From the NCBI GenBank assembly GCA_018114805.1, contig CP073042.1, positions 4,464,001 through 4,528,000 of the forward strand: DNA of 64,000 nucleotides, in the 5' to 3' direction. The notes under the pieces were generated by a model. It did not search any database. It saw only the letters and a list, made by a program, of their open reading frames with translations, and had not been told where the DNA came from. Origin of the DNA: Candidatus Streptomyces philanthi. GTDB taxonomy: Bacteria; Actinomycetota; Actinomycetes; Streptomycetales; Streptomycetaceae. Shown one piece after another: positions 35,993-43,321 of the stretch. The position numbers and the translations under genes were made by a program. The first letter of the stretch is position 1; each line of letters opens with the position of its first letter.

Positions 35993-36259
35993 TCACCACC
36001 CCCGAACGATCCGGTCCGCAGGAGCTGCTGCTCCCTGGGCAGTCGGCGGAGGCGCGGCGAACGCGGGAGCCGTGGTCGCGGATCGGCCTTGGGCTGCCCG
36101 CAGCCGCGCGGACGGAGGCGAGACCGTCACCGACGCGGCGTGAAGGGAGTCGGCGGCTTCGCGTAGGGCGGTGCTCGCCATGCTGAGCGCGTCATCCGCC
36201 ACCCGCGCTGCAGCTTCCCGGGCATCGGGTTGGTAGCGGAGGTGCTCGGTCTTGTTCAT
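35993..36259 (-). CDS. Small helical hypothetical protein
   Basis: 88 residues from ATG 36259. Ala-rich helices (EAAARVADDALSMASTALRE, then DSLHAASVTV) suggest a short coiled coil, followed by a Pro/Ala tail. It ends 2 bp before the methyltransferase start. No recognised family. Confidence 0.45.
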   Translation of the reverse strand: MNKTEHLRYQPDAREAAARVADDALSMASTALREAADSLHAASVTVSPPSARLRAAQGRSATTAPAFAAPPPTAQGAAAPADRIVRGW

Positions 36260-36296
36260 GGTGTGTCCCGAGGGAGAGGTCGAGCGAGGGGAGTCT

Positions 36297-37466
36297 TCAG
36301 CCGTGTCTGCGAGAGAGCGGTCGCATGGCGGCGAGGCTGGGGGCAGAAGGAGGCCGGGCCCGGGAAGGCGTGGATGGGCGCGGTGTGCTGCGGGTGAGCG
36401 CGGCGTGTACCCGCGCGGGGGGCGGCCCGGCTGGCGAGGGAGTCGGTGCGGTTGGCTTCGGTGCGGGGCGGCCGTCCGCTGCCTGCCAGCGGGCACGCAC
36501 TTCATCGAGTGGACCGAGTGCGTGCAGCGCGTGACTGATGAGCCGCCCGGGGGCCAGTGCCTCGTTCTCCGCCAGGGCCTGGATGATATGCGCGGACGTG
36601 GCTGCTGTACGGGTGACCGACGAGCGCATTACCGACTCGCCGAGCCACTCGGCGCTGCCCGGTCCCACGCTGTCGCAGATGGCGGTGTACTGGTCGCCGG
36701 ACAGTGTTCCGTCGGCTAGAAGCCCGCGTCGCTGGGCCTCCCAGAGCAAGGTGACCCGATCGATGGGCTCACCCCGGTGGTGCAGCGCGCCGAGACAGCG
36801 GTAGAGCTGCCCGTGGGCGGGGCCGGCGAAGTCTCCAGGCCGCAGCCAGCCGACCACCCTTTCCATGGCCTTCGGCTGCTCGGTGAGGAGGGCTAGAAGG
36901 AACCGCTCGTCCTCGGTGACCTGGTCGGCACGGACCGGCGGTTGTACGGCCGGGACGGTGGCCGGCGGAGTGGAAGGCGTGGTCGGGCGTGGTTCTGTAC
37001 CCCACCGCTATGCGAGATCGCTGAGCACGCCGGCTAGCACGTCCGCGTAATGCAGGGCTCCCTCGACGTTGCCCTGCAGGGCGTCGGCGCGGGCCGCTTG
37101 GTGGAGGCGGATCGCGTGTTCGGTAATGCTGCGATGGATCGCGCCCTCCAGCACCATGCGGCCGTATACCGGAGCGTGCGCGGGGCGCGGGCAGGCCGCG
37201 ATCAGGGTGTGGGCGTACGGTGCGGTCAGCCCCCGTACGTGAGCGCTGGCCTCGTCGACCGCATCGCTCACCCAGGACAACGGCACGGGCTGTTGGAACA
37301 GCGCGGGATGGGCATCGTCCCGGAGCTTGCGCAGCGCGGCGAACAGGGTCTGGTGAGCTGGCAGGTAGAAGTGATCTGGCGCGAGCCAGTCAAGGTGCGA
37401 GAGCTGACCCGGGTCGAGCAGTACGGAACCGATCAGCGCCTGCTCCGCGCCCAGCAGCGGGTTCAT
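36297..37466 (-). pseudogene. DnaB N-terminal-like protein with two domains and an in-frame TAG
   Basis: ATG 37466 starts NPLLGAEQALIGSVLLDPGQ and APDHFYLPAHQTLFAALRKL, the helical bundle of DnaB N-terminal domains. A helical region to LSDLA is followed by TAG at 37008-37010. The same frame resumes (RWGTEPRPTTPSTPP) with a second copy of the fold (EDERFLLALLTEQPKAMERV, GDFAGPAHGQLYRCLGALHH, VTLLWEAQRRGLL) to TGA 36297. No helicase domain follows. The intact protein (about 389 residues) might bind a primase or helicase. The nonsense codon lies between the domains. Confidence 0.6.
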
Positions 37467-37699
37467 CGCTGCCCCCCTGCATCCTGCGGGGGAGATTCGC
37501 TCCCCCGGGCGCGGAGGCCGCCCACGGTTTGATCGGCGGCGACCATCGCCTGTGCGTAGCCGTCCAGCCTGCTGGTGAACGTGGGATCGGAGGCGAGGAT
37601 CGAGCCGGCCCCGCTGACCAACCACCACTGCCCGTCGCGCAGAACGACCGGTGAGCGCACGAACCGCCCGGGGCGCGGGGTGGGCGCGCTCACGCCCAC
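37463..37699 (-). CDS. Small hypothetical protein
   Basis: 78 residues from GTG 37699 or GTG 37693. Segment FVRSPVVLRDGQWWLVSGAG followed by FTSRLDGYAQAMVAADQTV. Its stop overlaps the DnaB-N start (ATGA) and its start overlaps the coupling-protein stump, so it sits tightly in the operon. Unknown function. Confidence 0.45.
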   Translation of the reverse strand: MGVSAPTPRPGRFVRSPVVLRDGQWWLVSGAGSILASDPTFTSRLDGYAQAMVAADQTVGGLRARGSESPPQDAGGQR

Positions 37700-38139
37700 A
37701 ACCCGAAGTCGTCACGGCCGTGGGACTTCGCGATGGCCCGTGCGGTGATCGCCTTGGTGGCGCGGGCGGAGGCTGGGCCGATCACCTTGGCGGAGGGTTC
37801 CTCGTACCAGGGTCGGAGGTCGAGCATGGCGATGCGGATGCCGGTGGCCAGGAGCAGGGCCTTGCCCTTGGGGAGGGCGCGGATCGCGTCGGGCGGCAGG
37901 ATGCGCTCGGTGCGCATGCTCACGGAGGTGGATTTGCCGCTCTCGCTGGTGGAGACCGAGGTGGTTCGAACGTCGTGGTCGCCGACCTGCCGGCTGAGGC
38001 GGTCGGCGAAGTCGGCGTCGTCGATGCCCGCTCCGACGATCTTGATGGTGGCGGCGGACCACAGGGCGTCCATGCCGGCCTCGCCCCAGCACCGCTGGCC
38101 TTGCCGGTAGGACTGCAGGATGGTCATCCTCGACCCCAC
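37690..38139 (-). pseudogene. C-terminal stump of a type IV coupling protein (TraG/VirD4-like)
   Basis: The frame begins abruptly at 38139 and reads RMTILQSYRQGQRCWGEAGM, WSAATIKIVGAGIDDADF, LSRQVGDHDVRTTSVS and ALPKGKALLLATGIRIAML, the end of the TraG/TraD-type ATPase domain (the part after Walker B) that docks relaxosomes. The Walker A and B regions and membrane helices are missing. The upstream DNA belongs to a nuclease gene in another frame. A deletion therefore removed about 400 residues of the coupling protein. The element cannot drive its own conjugation with this remnant. Confidence 0.75.
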
Positions 38140-38809
38140 CCCACGCTGTGAGCGCCTCGTCCATCTCCGCGTACAGGTCCCTCAGGCAGTCCGGCACGAG
38201 GCCGGCACTCACCGGCGAAGGAGCCGCCGGAGCTGCCACCGTGACATCGACCGCCAACTCCCACTCCCGAACTCGCCGAGACGAAGCAGCGGCCGAGACA
38301 CCGGGCGAGGAATCGACCAACAGCAGGCTCAGCAGACCGCCCTCGAAGACCCGGTAGCGCACCAGGTCGATCCGCTCGGGCAGCCGCTGCACGGCCACAC
38401 GGTCGTGGTGGGAGAAGCCGGCCGCGACGCAGATCATCCGTGGACGCCGCCAGTCGATCGACTCGGCCGCCTCCGCCCCCAGCACCTTCTGCACGAGTGC
38501 TTCGAACTCGTGGTGCGCCGACTCCAGCCAGGACAGGTAGGAGACGGCCTGCGACAGCACCCCGTTGTCGGCCCCGTTCTTGCACTCGATCACTGCCGGG
38601 CTGCCGTTCTCGTCCAACCCGAGGGTGTCGATCCGACCCCGGGACCACGGACCGGTCGGGTACTCCGACGCCAGGAACCGCACGCCGAGCATCGGCTCCA
38701 GCGCCGCCTCGACCCGACGCTGCAACTCCACCTCCAACGCCACCGTCGAACCCCGAAGCTCGACGTCCGGGCCGTCGGTACCTTGCCGGAACGGCATCAG
38801 ATCGGCCAC
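38125..38809 (-). pseudogene. PD-(D/E)XK nuclease-like protein, C-terminus lost in a deletion
   Basis: From GTG 38809 (or ATG 38836) the protein reads LMPFRQGTDGPDVELRGSTV, MLGVRFLASEYPTGPWSRGR, then RIDTLGLDENGSPAVIECK, the D...ExK active site of DUF91/NucS-like nucleases often joined to DUF5655. ICVAAGFSHHDRVAVQRLPE and YRVFEGGLLSLLLVD complete the fold. At YAEMDEALTAWG the homologous part ends, and the sequence passes out of frame into the coupling-protein stump. The DUF5655-type C-terminus is therefore gone. The catalytic core itself is intact and could be active. Confidence 0.65.
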
Positions 38810-39047
38810 TCCTGTGCCCCCTTCCCTGCGATTCACACGAGGGAGCCATCGAAACGGTCAGCCGGGCATTCCGGACGGAGAACAGCGAGGCATCACCGCA
38901 CTGCCACTCGATGGCCCGCAGGCACCGCACCGTGCGCTGCCTTCAGGCGCGTCACGCACCGCTGTGACGTGAGCTGACAACTACCACCCTGCTGTCCCTG
39001 AGCGACAGTCGGCCAGAACCGAGACCACGGGGTGCCGGCGGGCCTTG
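38810..39047. other. Region between nuclease gene and CRISPR array
   Basis: No gene seen. A shortened CRISPR-repeat-like sequence (19 nt, 39010-39028) lies at its right end and may be the most decayed repeat of the array. The nuclease promoter should be near 38840-38900. Confidence 0.4.
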
Positions 39048-39389
39048 GGCTGGCAACCCCGTGTATACGGGACCACCGGGCACCGAGTTCGGGGTGGGAG
39101 CTGGCGAGCGGGCCAGCTCCGTGCACACAGGGACCACCATCCAGCGGCAGACGACGGTGTAGCGAGGGGCGGGCCAACGGGGGACCACCACTTCAAGGGC
39201 ATCGGCCAACCCCCGTACACGGGGCCAACCCCCGTACACGGGGCCAACCCCCGTGTACGGGGACCATGCGGACGGCAGGTACGGCAGGTAGGCGCCGACC
39301 GGGCCAACCCCGTGCCTACGGAGGCCACTCGGGGATGGCGCTCTTGGCCCAGCCGACCAGCGGGCCAACCCGGTGCATACGGGGACCAC
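39048..39389 (-). CRISPR. Degenerate type I-E-like CRISPR array
   Basis: On the minus strand the repeat is 29 nt (starts GTGGTCCCCGTATGC, ends GGGTTGGCCCG, with an imperfect CCCCGT...ACGGGG stem), as in actinobacterial type I-E arrays. Good repeats: 39361-39389, 39300-39328, 39239-39267 and 39109-39137. A worn repeat is at 39048-39076 and a 19-nt truncated one at 39170-39188. Four intervals are exactly 32 nt (39077-39108, 39138-39169, 39268-39299, 39329-39360), the type I-E spacer size. Between 39189 and 39262 a 19-bp repeat core is tandemly triplicated and a spacer is lost. Repeats decay with distance from 39389, so the leader lies on the right. No cas genes are in the window. Confidence 0.78.
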
Positions 39390-39480
39390 CCTTTCTGACC
39401 TGGGACATCAGAGTGTCTTTCCGTTACTTGACCGTTCTGGCGGACTTGCTGGCAGGTGAAATCTGACGGGGCGTAACTGC
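39390..39480 (-). promoter_or_regulatory. Putative CRISPR leader
   Basis: The 90 bp on the right of the best-preserved repeat are clearly richer in A/T than the surroundings (for example GGAAAGACACTCTGATG on the minus strand) and lack coding. This is the expected position and character of a leader that drives transcription of the array leftwards. Confidence 0.45.
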
Positions 39481-39640
39481 TGTAGCGGCTCAGCGGCGGG
39501 CCGGTCTCGGCAGGCTGGAGACGGAGGGGCGTCCGCCTCGGTAAGTTGCCGAGGCGGACGGGGGAGCCTGGGCCGTCTGGCGATGTAGGGCCGGTGTGGT
39601 TGGGGGCCCTGGTCAGGCCCTCGTTCGCCGCGGATTTCCC

Positions 39641-39694
39641 GGGGACTTTTCGGGGACTTTCTGTGCTGTCCTGGGGACTTCTCATGGACTTTTC
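39641..39694. promoter_or_regulatory. Putative right arm-type integrase binding sites
   Basis: Four copies of GGGACTTYT or a one-mismatch variant at 39641-39650, 39652-39661, 39673-39682 and 39684-39694, in two closely spaced pairs. The same motif occurs twice at 639-660. The arrangement on both sides of the att cores fits arm sites for the integrase. Confidence 0.5.
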
Positions 39695-39713
39695 GACGTA
39701 CAAACGGGAAAGA

Positions 39714-39752
39714 CCCTGACAGCGGTGAAAGGCGCTAAACCGCAGGTCAGGG
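39714..39752. terminator. Element-borne terminator mimic downstream of sdaA
   Basis: An imperfect hairpin (39714-39726 with 39739-39752) shares the inner stem sequence CCCTGAC / GTCAGGG with the original sdaA terminator at 455-498. It lies 9 bp after the sdaA stop, so integration replaces the displaced host terminator with a copy carried by the element. Confidence 0.6.
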
Positions 39753-39761
39753 CCTATCTCA

Positions 39762-39823
39762 TCAGCACTCGATGACGTTCACCGCGAGCCCGCCCCGCGC
39801 CGTCTCCTTGTACTTGACCTTCA
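39762..39823. repeat. attR core: 62-bp repeat forming the real sdaA 3' end
   Basis: Identical to 506-567. Because the target gene reads leftwards into the repeat, integration leaves SdaA intact. Confidence 0.9.
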
Positions 39824-41159
39824 TGTCCGCGCCCGTCTCCTTCATGGTCTTGATGACCTTGTCGAGTGAGACGTGGTGGCGACCGTCGCCGCGCAGCGCC
39901 ATGCGGGCGGCGGTGACGGCCTTGACCGAGGCCATGCCGTTGCGCTCGATGCACGGGATCTGCACCAGGCCGCCGACCGGGTCGCAGGTCAGGCCGAGGT
40001 TGTGCTCCATGCCGATCTCAGCCGCGTTCTCCACCTGCTCCGTGGAGCCGCCGAGCACCTCGGCTAGGCCGCCGGCCGCCATCGAGCAGGCCGAGCCCAC
40101 CTCGCCCTGGCAGCCGACCTCGGCGCCGGAGATGGACGCGTTCTCCTTGAACAGCATGCCGATCGCGCCGGCCGCGAGCAGGAAGCGGACGATGCCGTCT
40201 TCCTGCTCGCTCTGCGTCGAACCCTTCGCCACGAAGTTGACGTAGTAGTGCAGGACGGCGGTGATGATGCCGGCCGCGCCGTTGGTCGGGGCGGTCACCA
40301 CGCGGCCACCGGCCGCGTTCTCTTCGTTGACTGCCATCGCGTACAGCGTGACCCACTCCATCGCGTGCGCGGCCGGGTCGCCCTCGGCGCGCAGCGCGCG
40401 GGCGGCCGTCGCGGCCCGGCGGCGGACCTTGAGGCCACCGGGCAGGATGCCCTCGCGGGACATGCCGCGCGTCACGCACGCCTGCATCACCCGCCAGATC
40501 TCCAGCAGGCCCGCGCGGATCTCCTCCTCGGTGCGCCACGCCTTCTCGTTCTCCAGCATCAGCCCCGAGAGGGACAGGCCCGTCTCGCGGGACAGCCGCA
40601 GCAACTCGTCGCCGGTCTGGAAGGAGTGCGTGAGCACCGTGTCGTCCAGCTTGATGCGGTCCTCGCCGGCCGCGTCCTCGTCCACGACGAAGCCGCCGCC
40701 GACCGAGTAGTACGTCTTCTCCAGGAGCGGCACCCCCTCCGCGTCGTACGCGAAGAGCGTCATGCCGTTGGCGTGGTAGGGCAGCGAGCGGCGGCGGTGC
40801 AGGATCAGCTCGTTCGGCTCGTCGAAGTCGATCTCGTGGTCGGTGCCGATCTCCGCGCCGAGCAGCCGCAGCCGCTTGGTCTGACGGATGCGCTGGACCT
40901 CGTCGTCGGCGCGCTCCACGTCCACGGTCTTCGGCGAGTAGCCCTCAAGCCCGAGCAGCACCGCCTTCGGCGTGCCGTGGCCGTGCCCGGTGGCGCCCAG
41001 GGAGCCGAACAGCTCGGCCCGGATGGCGGTGGTGTGGGCCAGCAGGCCCTCGTTCTTCAGCCGGCGCACGAACATGCGGGCGGCGCGCATCGGGCCGACG
41101 CTGTGGGAGCTGGAGGGACCGATGCCGATGGAGAAGAGATCGAATACGGAGATGGCCAC
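39762..41159 (-). CDS. sdaA: L-serine dehydratase (L-serine ammonia-lyase)
   Basis: 465 residues, the standard length of the single-chain enzyme. It converts L-serine to pyruvate and ammonia with a 4Fe-4S cluster. The beta domain begins ISVFDLFSIGIGPSSSHSVG and the alpha domain has VTAPTNGAAGIITAVLHYY. Cluster cysteines are in GCQGEVG, TCDPVGG and PCIERN. GTG 41159 has AAAGGGG 9 nt upstream. Its final codons are the element attachment core. It clusters with glyA-gcvH-gcvT, linking serine and glycine catabolism. No damage is seen. Confidence 0.95.
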   Translation of the reverse strand: MAISVFDLFSIGIGPSSSHSVGPMRAARMFVRRLKNEGLLAHTTAIRAELFGSLGATGHGHGTPKAVLLGLEGYSPKTVDVERADDEVQRIRQTKRLRLLGAEIGTDHEIDFDEPNELILHRRRSLPYHANGMTLFAYDAEGVPLLEKTYYSVGGGFVVDEDAAGEDRIKLDDTVLTHSFQTGDELLRLSRETGLSLSGLMLENEKAWRTEEEIRAGLLEIWRVMQACVTRGMSREGILPGGLKVRRRAATAARALRAEGDPAAHAMEWVTLYAMAVNEENAAGGRVVTAPTNGAAGIITAVLHYYVNFVAKGSTQSEQEDGIVRFLLAAGAIGMLFKENASISGAEVGCQGEVGSACSMAAGGLAEVLGGSTEQVENAAEIGMEHNLGLTCDPVGGLVQIPCIERNGMASVKAVTAARMALRGDGRHHVSLDKVIKTMKETGADMKVKYKETARGGLAVNVIEC

Positions 41160-41506
41160 GGTGGCTGACCCCTTTGTCTGCTCGGTGTGGGCGGTTCGGA
41201 GTGCGGAGGGAGAGAGGCTGGCGGTGCGGGCCGGGGTTGCGCGCCCATGGGGCTTGGGAGAGAGGGGCCCCGGGGCGGAGCGGGTGGGTGCGGGGGAGGG
41301 GAGGCGCCGGCCCCGGGCGGGGCGGGCGGTGTGGCTGCCGCGGTGCGGTGCCGGATGCGGTTGTCGGGACGTACGGGCCGGGCGGGCCGGCGGGTGGTGC
41401 GCCCGGCTGGACGCGGGCCGGCGATCGCCCCCGCCCGGACGCGGGACGGGGCACCGGCCCACTACCAGTGTGCGCGGTGCCCCGGGAAAGGCGCCCAGCC
41501 GAGGGG
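41160..41506. other. GC-rich gap between sdaA and glyA
   Basis: 347 bp of very GC-rich DNA without a supported gene. It contains the sdaA promoter and the end of the glyA transcript. GC-rich palindromic patches near 41465-41500 may act as a terminator, but none is clean enough to call. Confidence 0.4.
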
Positions 41507-42766
41507 TTACAGCGTGGAGTACAGTGGGTGCTTCGCGGCCAGCGCGCTCACCCGACCGCGCAGCGCCTCGGCGTCGTAGGACGGCTTGAGCGCCTGCGCG
41601 ATGACGTCGGCGACCTCGCGGAAGTCCTCGGTCGTGAAGCCGCGGGTGGCCAGCGCCGGGGTGCCGATCCGCAGGCCCGAGGTGACCATCGGGGGACGCG
41701 GGTCGTTCGGGATGGCGTTGCGGTTGACGGTGATGCCGACCTCGTGCAGCCGGTCCTCCGCCTGCTGGCCGTCCAGCTCGGAGTTGCGCAGGTCCACCAG
41801 GACCAGGTGCACGTCCGTACCGCCGGACAGCACGGCCACGCCCGCCTCGGCCACGTCGGCCTGGGTCAGCCGCTCGGCCAGGATGCGCGAGCCCTCGAGG
41901 GTGCGCTGCTGGCGCTCCTTGAACTCCTCCGAGGCCGCCATCTTGAAGGCGACGGCCTTGGCCGCGATCACGTGCTCCAGCGGGCCGCCCTGCTGGCCGG
42001 GGAAGACCGCCGAGTTGATCTTCTTGGCGAGTTCGGCCGTGGACAGGATCACGCCACCGCGTGGGCCGCCGAGCGTCTTGTGCGTGGTGGTGGTCACCAC
42101 GTGCGCGTGCGGCACCGGCGAGGGTTGCAGACCCGCGGCGACCAGGCCGGCGAAGTGCGCCATGTCCACCATCAGGTACGCGCCGACCTCGTCGGCCACC
42201 CGGCGGAAGGCCGCGAAGTCGAGCTGGCGCGGGTACGCGGACCAGCCGGCCACGATCAGCTTCGGACGGTGCTCCTTGGCCAGCCGCTGGATCTCGTCCA
42301 TGTCGACCTGACCGGTCTGCTCGTCCACGTGGTAGGCGACCACGTTGTAGAGCTTGCCGGAGAAGTTGATCTTCATGCCGTGGGTCAGGTGCCCGCCGTG
42401 CGCGAGGTTCAGGCCCATGATCGTGTCGCCGGGCTTGAGCAGCGCGAACATCGCGGCGGCGTTCGCCTGGGCGCCCGAGTGCGGCTGCACGTTGGCCGCC
42501 TCGGCGCCGAACAGCGCCTTGATGCGGTCGATGGCGATCCGCTCGATGACGTCCACGTGCTCGCAGCCGCCGTAGTAGCGGCGGCCCGGGTAACCCTCGG
42601 CGTACTTGTTGGTGAGGACCGTGCCCTGGGCCTCCAGGACGGCGACCGGAGCGAAGTTCTCCGACGCGATCATCTCCAGGGTGGACTGCTGGCGGTGGAG
42701 CTCGGCGTCGACGGCGGCGGCGACGTCCGGGTCGAACTCGTGGAGGGAACTGTTGAAAGTCGACAT
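41507..42766 (-). CDS. glyA: Serine hydroxymethyltransferase
   Basis: 419 residues. PLP enzyme interconverting serine and glycine with tetrahydrofolate. The Schiff-base lysine is in TTTTHKTLGGPRGG. Substrate/cofactor landmarks include MIASENFAPVAVL, TNKYAEGYPGRRYYGG and HSGAQANAAAM. The start is ATG 42766 (MSTFNS), with an alternative 6 bp upstream. It is directly downstream of gcvH in the glycine-cleavage operon, so it returns the one-carbon unit to serine. S. coelicolor has a second glyA near glycine-cleavage genes; this looks like that paralogue. Confidence 0.95.
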   Translation of the reverse strand: MSTFNSSLHEFDPDVAAAVDAELHRQQSTLEMIASENFAPVAVLEAQGTVLTNKYAEGYPGRRYYGGCEHVDVIERIAIDRIKALFGAEAANVQPHSGAQANAAAMFALLKPGDTIMGLNLAHGGHLTHGMKINFSGKLYNVVAYHVDEQTGQVDMDEIQRLAKEHRPKLIVAGWSAYPRQLDFAAFRRVADEVGAYLMVDMAHFAGLVAAGLQPSPVPHAHVVTTTTHKTLGGPRGGVILSTAELAKKINSAVFPGQQGGPLEHVIAAKAVAFKMAASEEFKERQQRTLEGSRILAERLTQADVAEAGVAVLSGGTDVHLVLVDLRNSELDGQQAEDRLHEVGITVNRNAIPNDPRPPMVTSGLRIGTPALATRGFTTEDFREVADVIAQALKPSYDAEALRGRVSALAAKHPLYSTL

Positions 42767-42813
42767 CGGCATCCCGATCAGATCAGAGGCGTCAGGGTCA
42801 CGTGGAAAGGTGC

Positions 42814-43191
42814 TCAGCTTTCGGTGAAGGCCGTGTACTCGTCGGCGGAGAGCAGGTCGTCCGGCTCGTCCGAAATCTTCACCTTGAACAGCCAGCCGCC
42901 CTCGAAGGGGGCCGTGTTCACCAGCGACGGGTCGTCCACGACGTCCTGGTTGACCTCGGTGATCTCACCGGTTACCGGCGCGTACAGGTCGCTGACCGAC
43001 TTGGTCGACTCCAGCTCACCGCAGGGTTCGCCCGCGGTGACCTCGGCGCCGACCTCCGGGAGCTGGACGAAGACCACATCGCCGAGCGCGCCCGCGGCGT
43101 GCTCGGTGATGCCGACCGTCGACACGCCGTCCGCGGCGGCCGACAGCCACTCGTGCTCCTTGCTGTAGCGAAGCTGCTGGGGGTTGCTCAT
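42814..43191 (-). CDS. gcvH: Glycine cleavage system H protein
   Basis: 125 residues from ATG 43191 (AGGAGA 8 nt upstream). Lipoyl carrier of the glycine cleavage complex. The lipoylated lysine is Lys64 in GELESTKSVSDLYAPVTGEI, and GITEHAAGALGDVVFVQLPE is the usual N-terminal core. It sits between gcvT and glyA, same strand, spacing 130 and 47 bp. Confidence 0.95.
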   Translation of the reverse strand: MSNPQQLRYSKEHEWLSAAADGVSTVGITEHAAGALGDVVFVQLPEVGAEVTAGEPCGELESTKSVSDLYAPVTGEITEVNQDVVDDPSLVNTAPFEGGWLFKVKISDEPDDLLSADEYTAFTES

Positions 43192-43321
43192 GACCTGATT
43201 CTCCTGTACGCGATGGCGTGGTCCTGCAAGGGGGCGGGAAAACGATGGAACGGACAAACGCCGCCGAGGCGTCGGACGGGAAACAAACGGACGCCTCGGT
43301 CGGGTGGGAACGGGGCGGCGG

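Larger units (their letters stand above)
506..39823. mobile_element. Integrative mobilisable element inserted in the 3' end of sdaA
   Basis: The two ends carry identical 62-bp sequences (506-567 and 39762-39823) that encode the same C-terminal residues of SdaA. Site-specific integrases that duplicate the 3' end of their target gene leave exactly this. The integrase and excisionase genes lie immediately inside the left end. Inside are an oriT-like site, MobC, a relaxase, a replication-like protein and a coupling-protein stump. No other integrase, no TraB/FtsK translocase and no complete coupling protein are visible, so transfer would need help from another element. Many internal genes are broken, suggesting an old or degenerating copy. 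Confidence 0.88.

Noticed and set aside
38952..39389. A minus-strand open frame with repeated peptides across the CRISPR region
   Set aside because: The repetition comes from the DNA repeats with a 61-bp period; no ribosome site, and 32-nt spacers with no codon conservation.
39048..39389. Interpretation of the repeats as plasmid-type replication iterons
   Set aside because: Spacing of exactly 32 nt between 29-nt repeats on four occasions, the I-E-type repeat and the one-sided decay fit CRISPR better.
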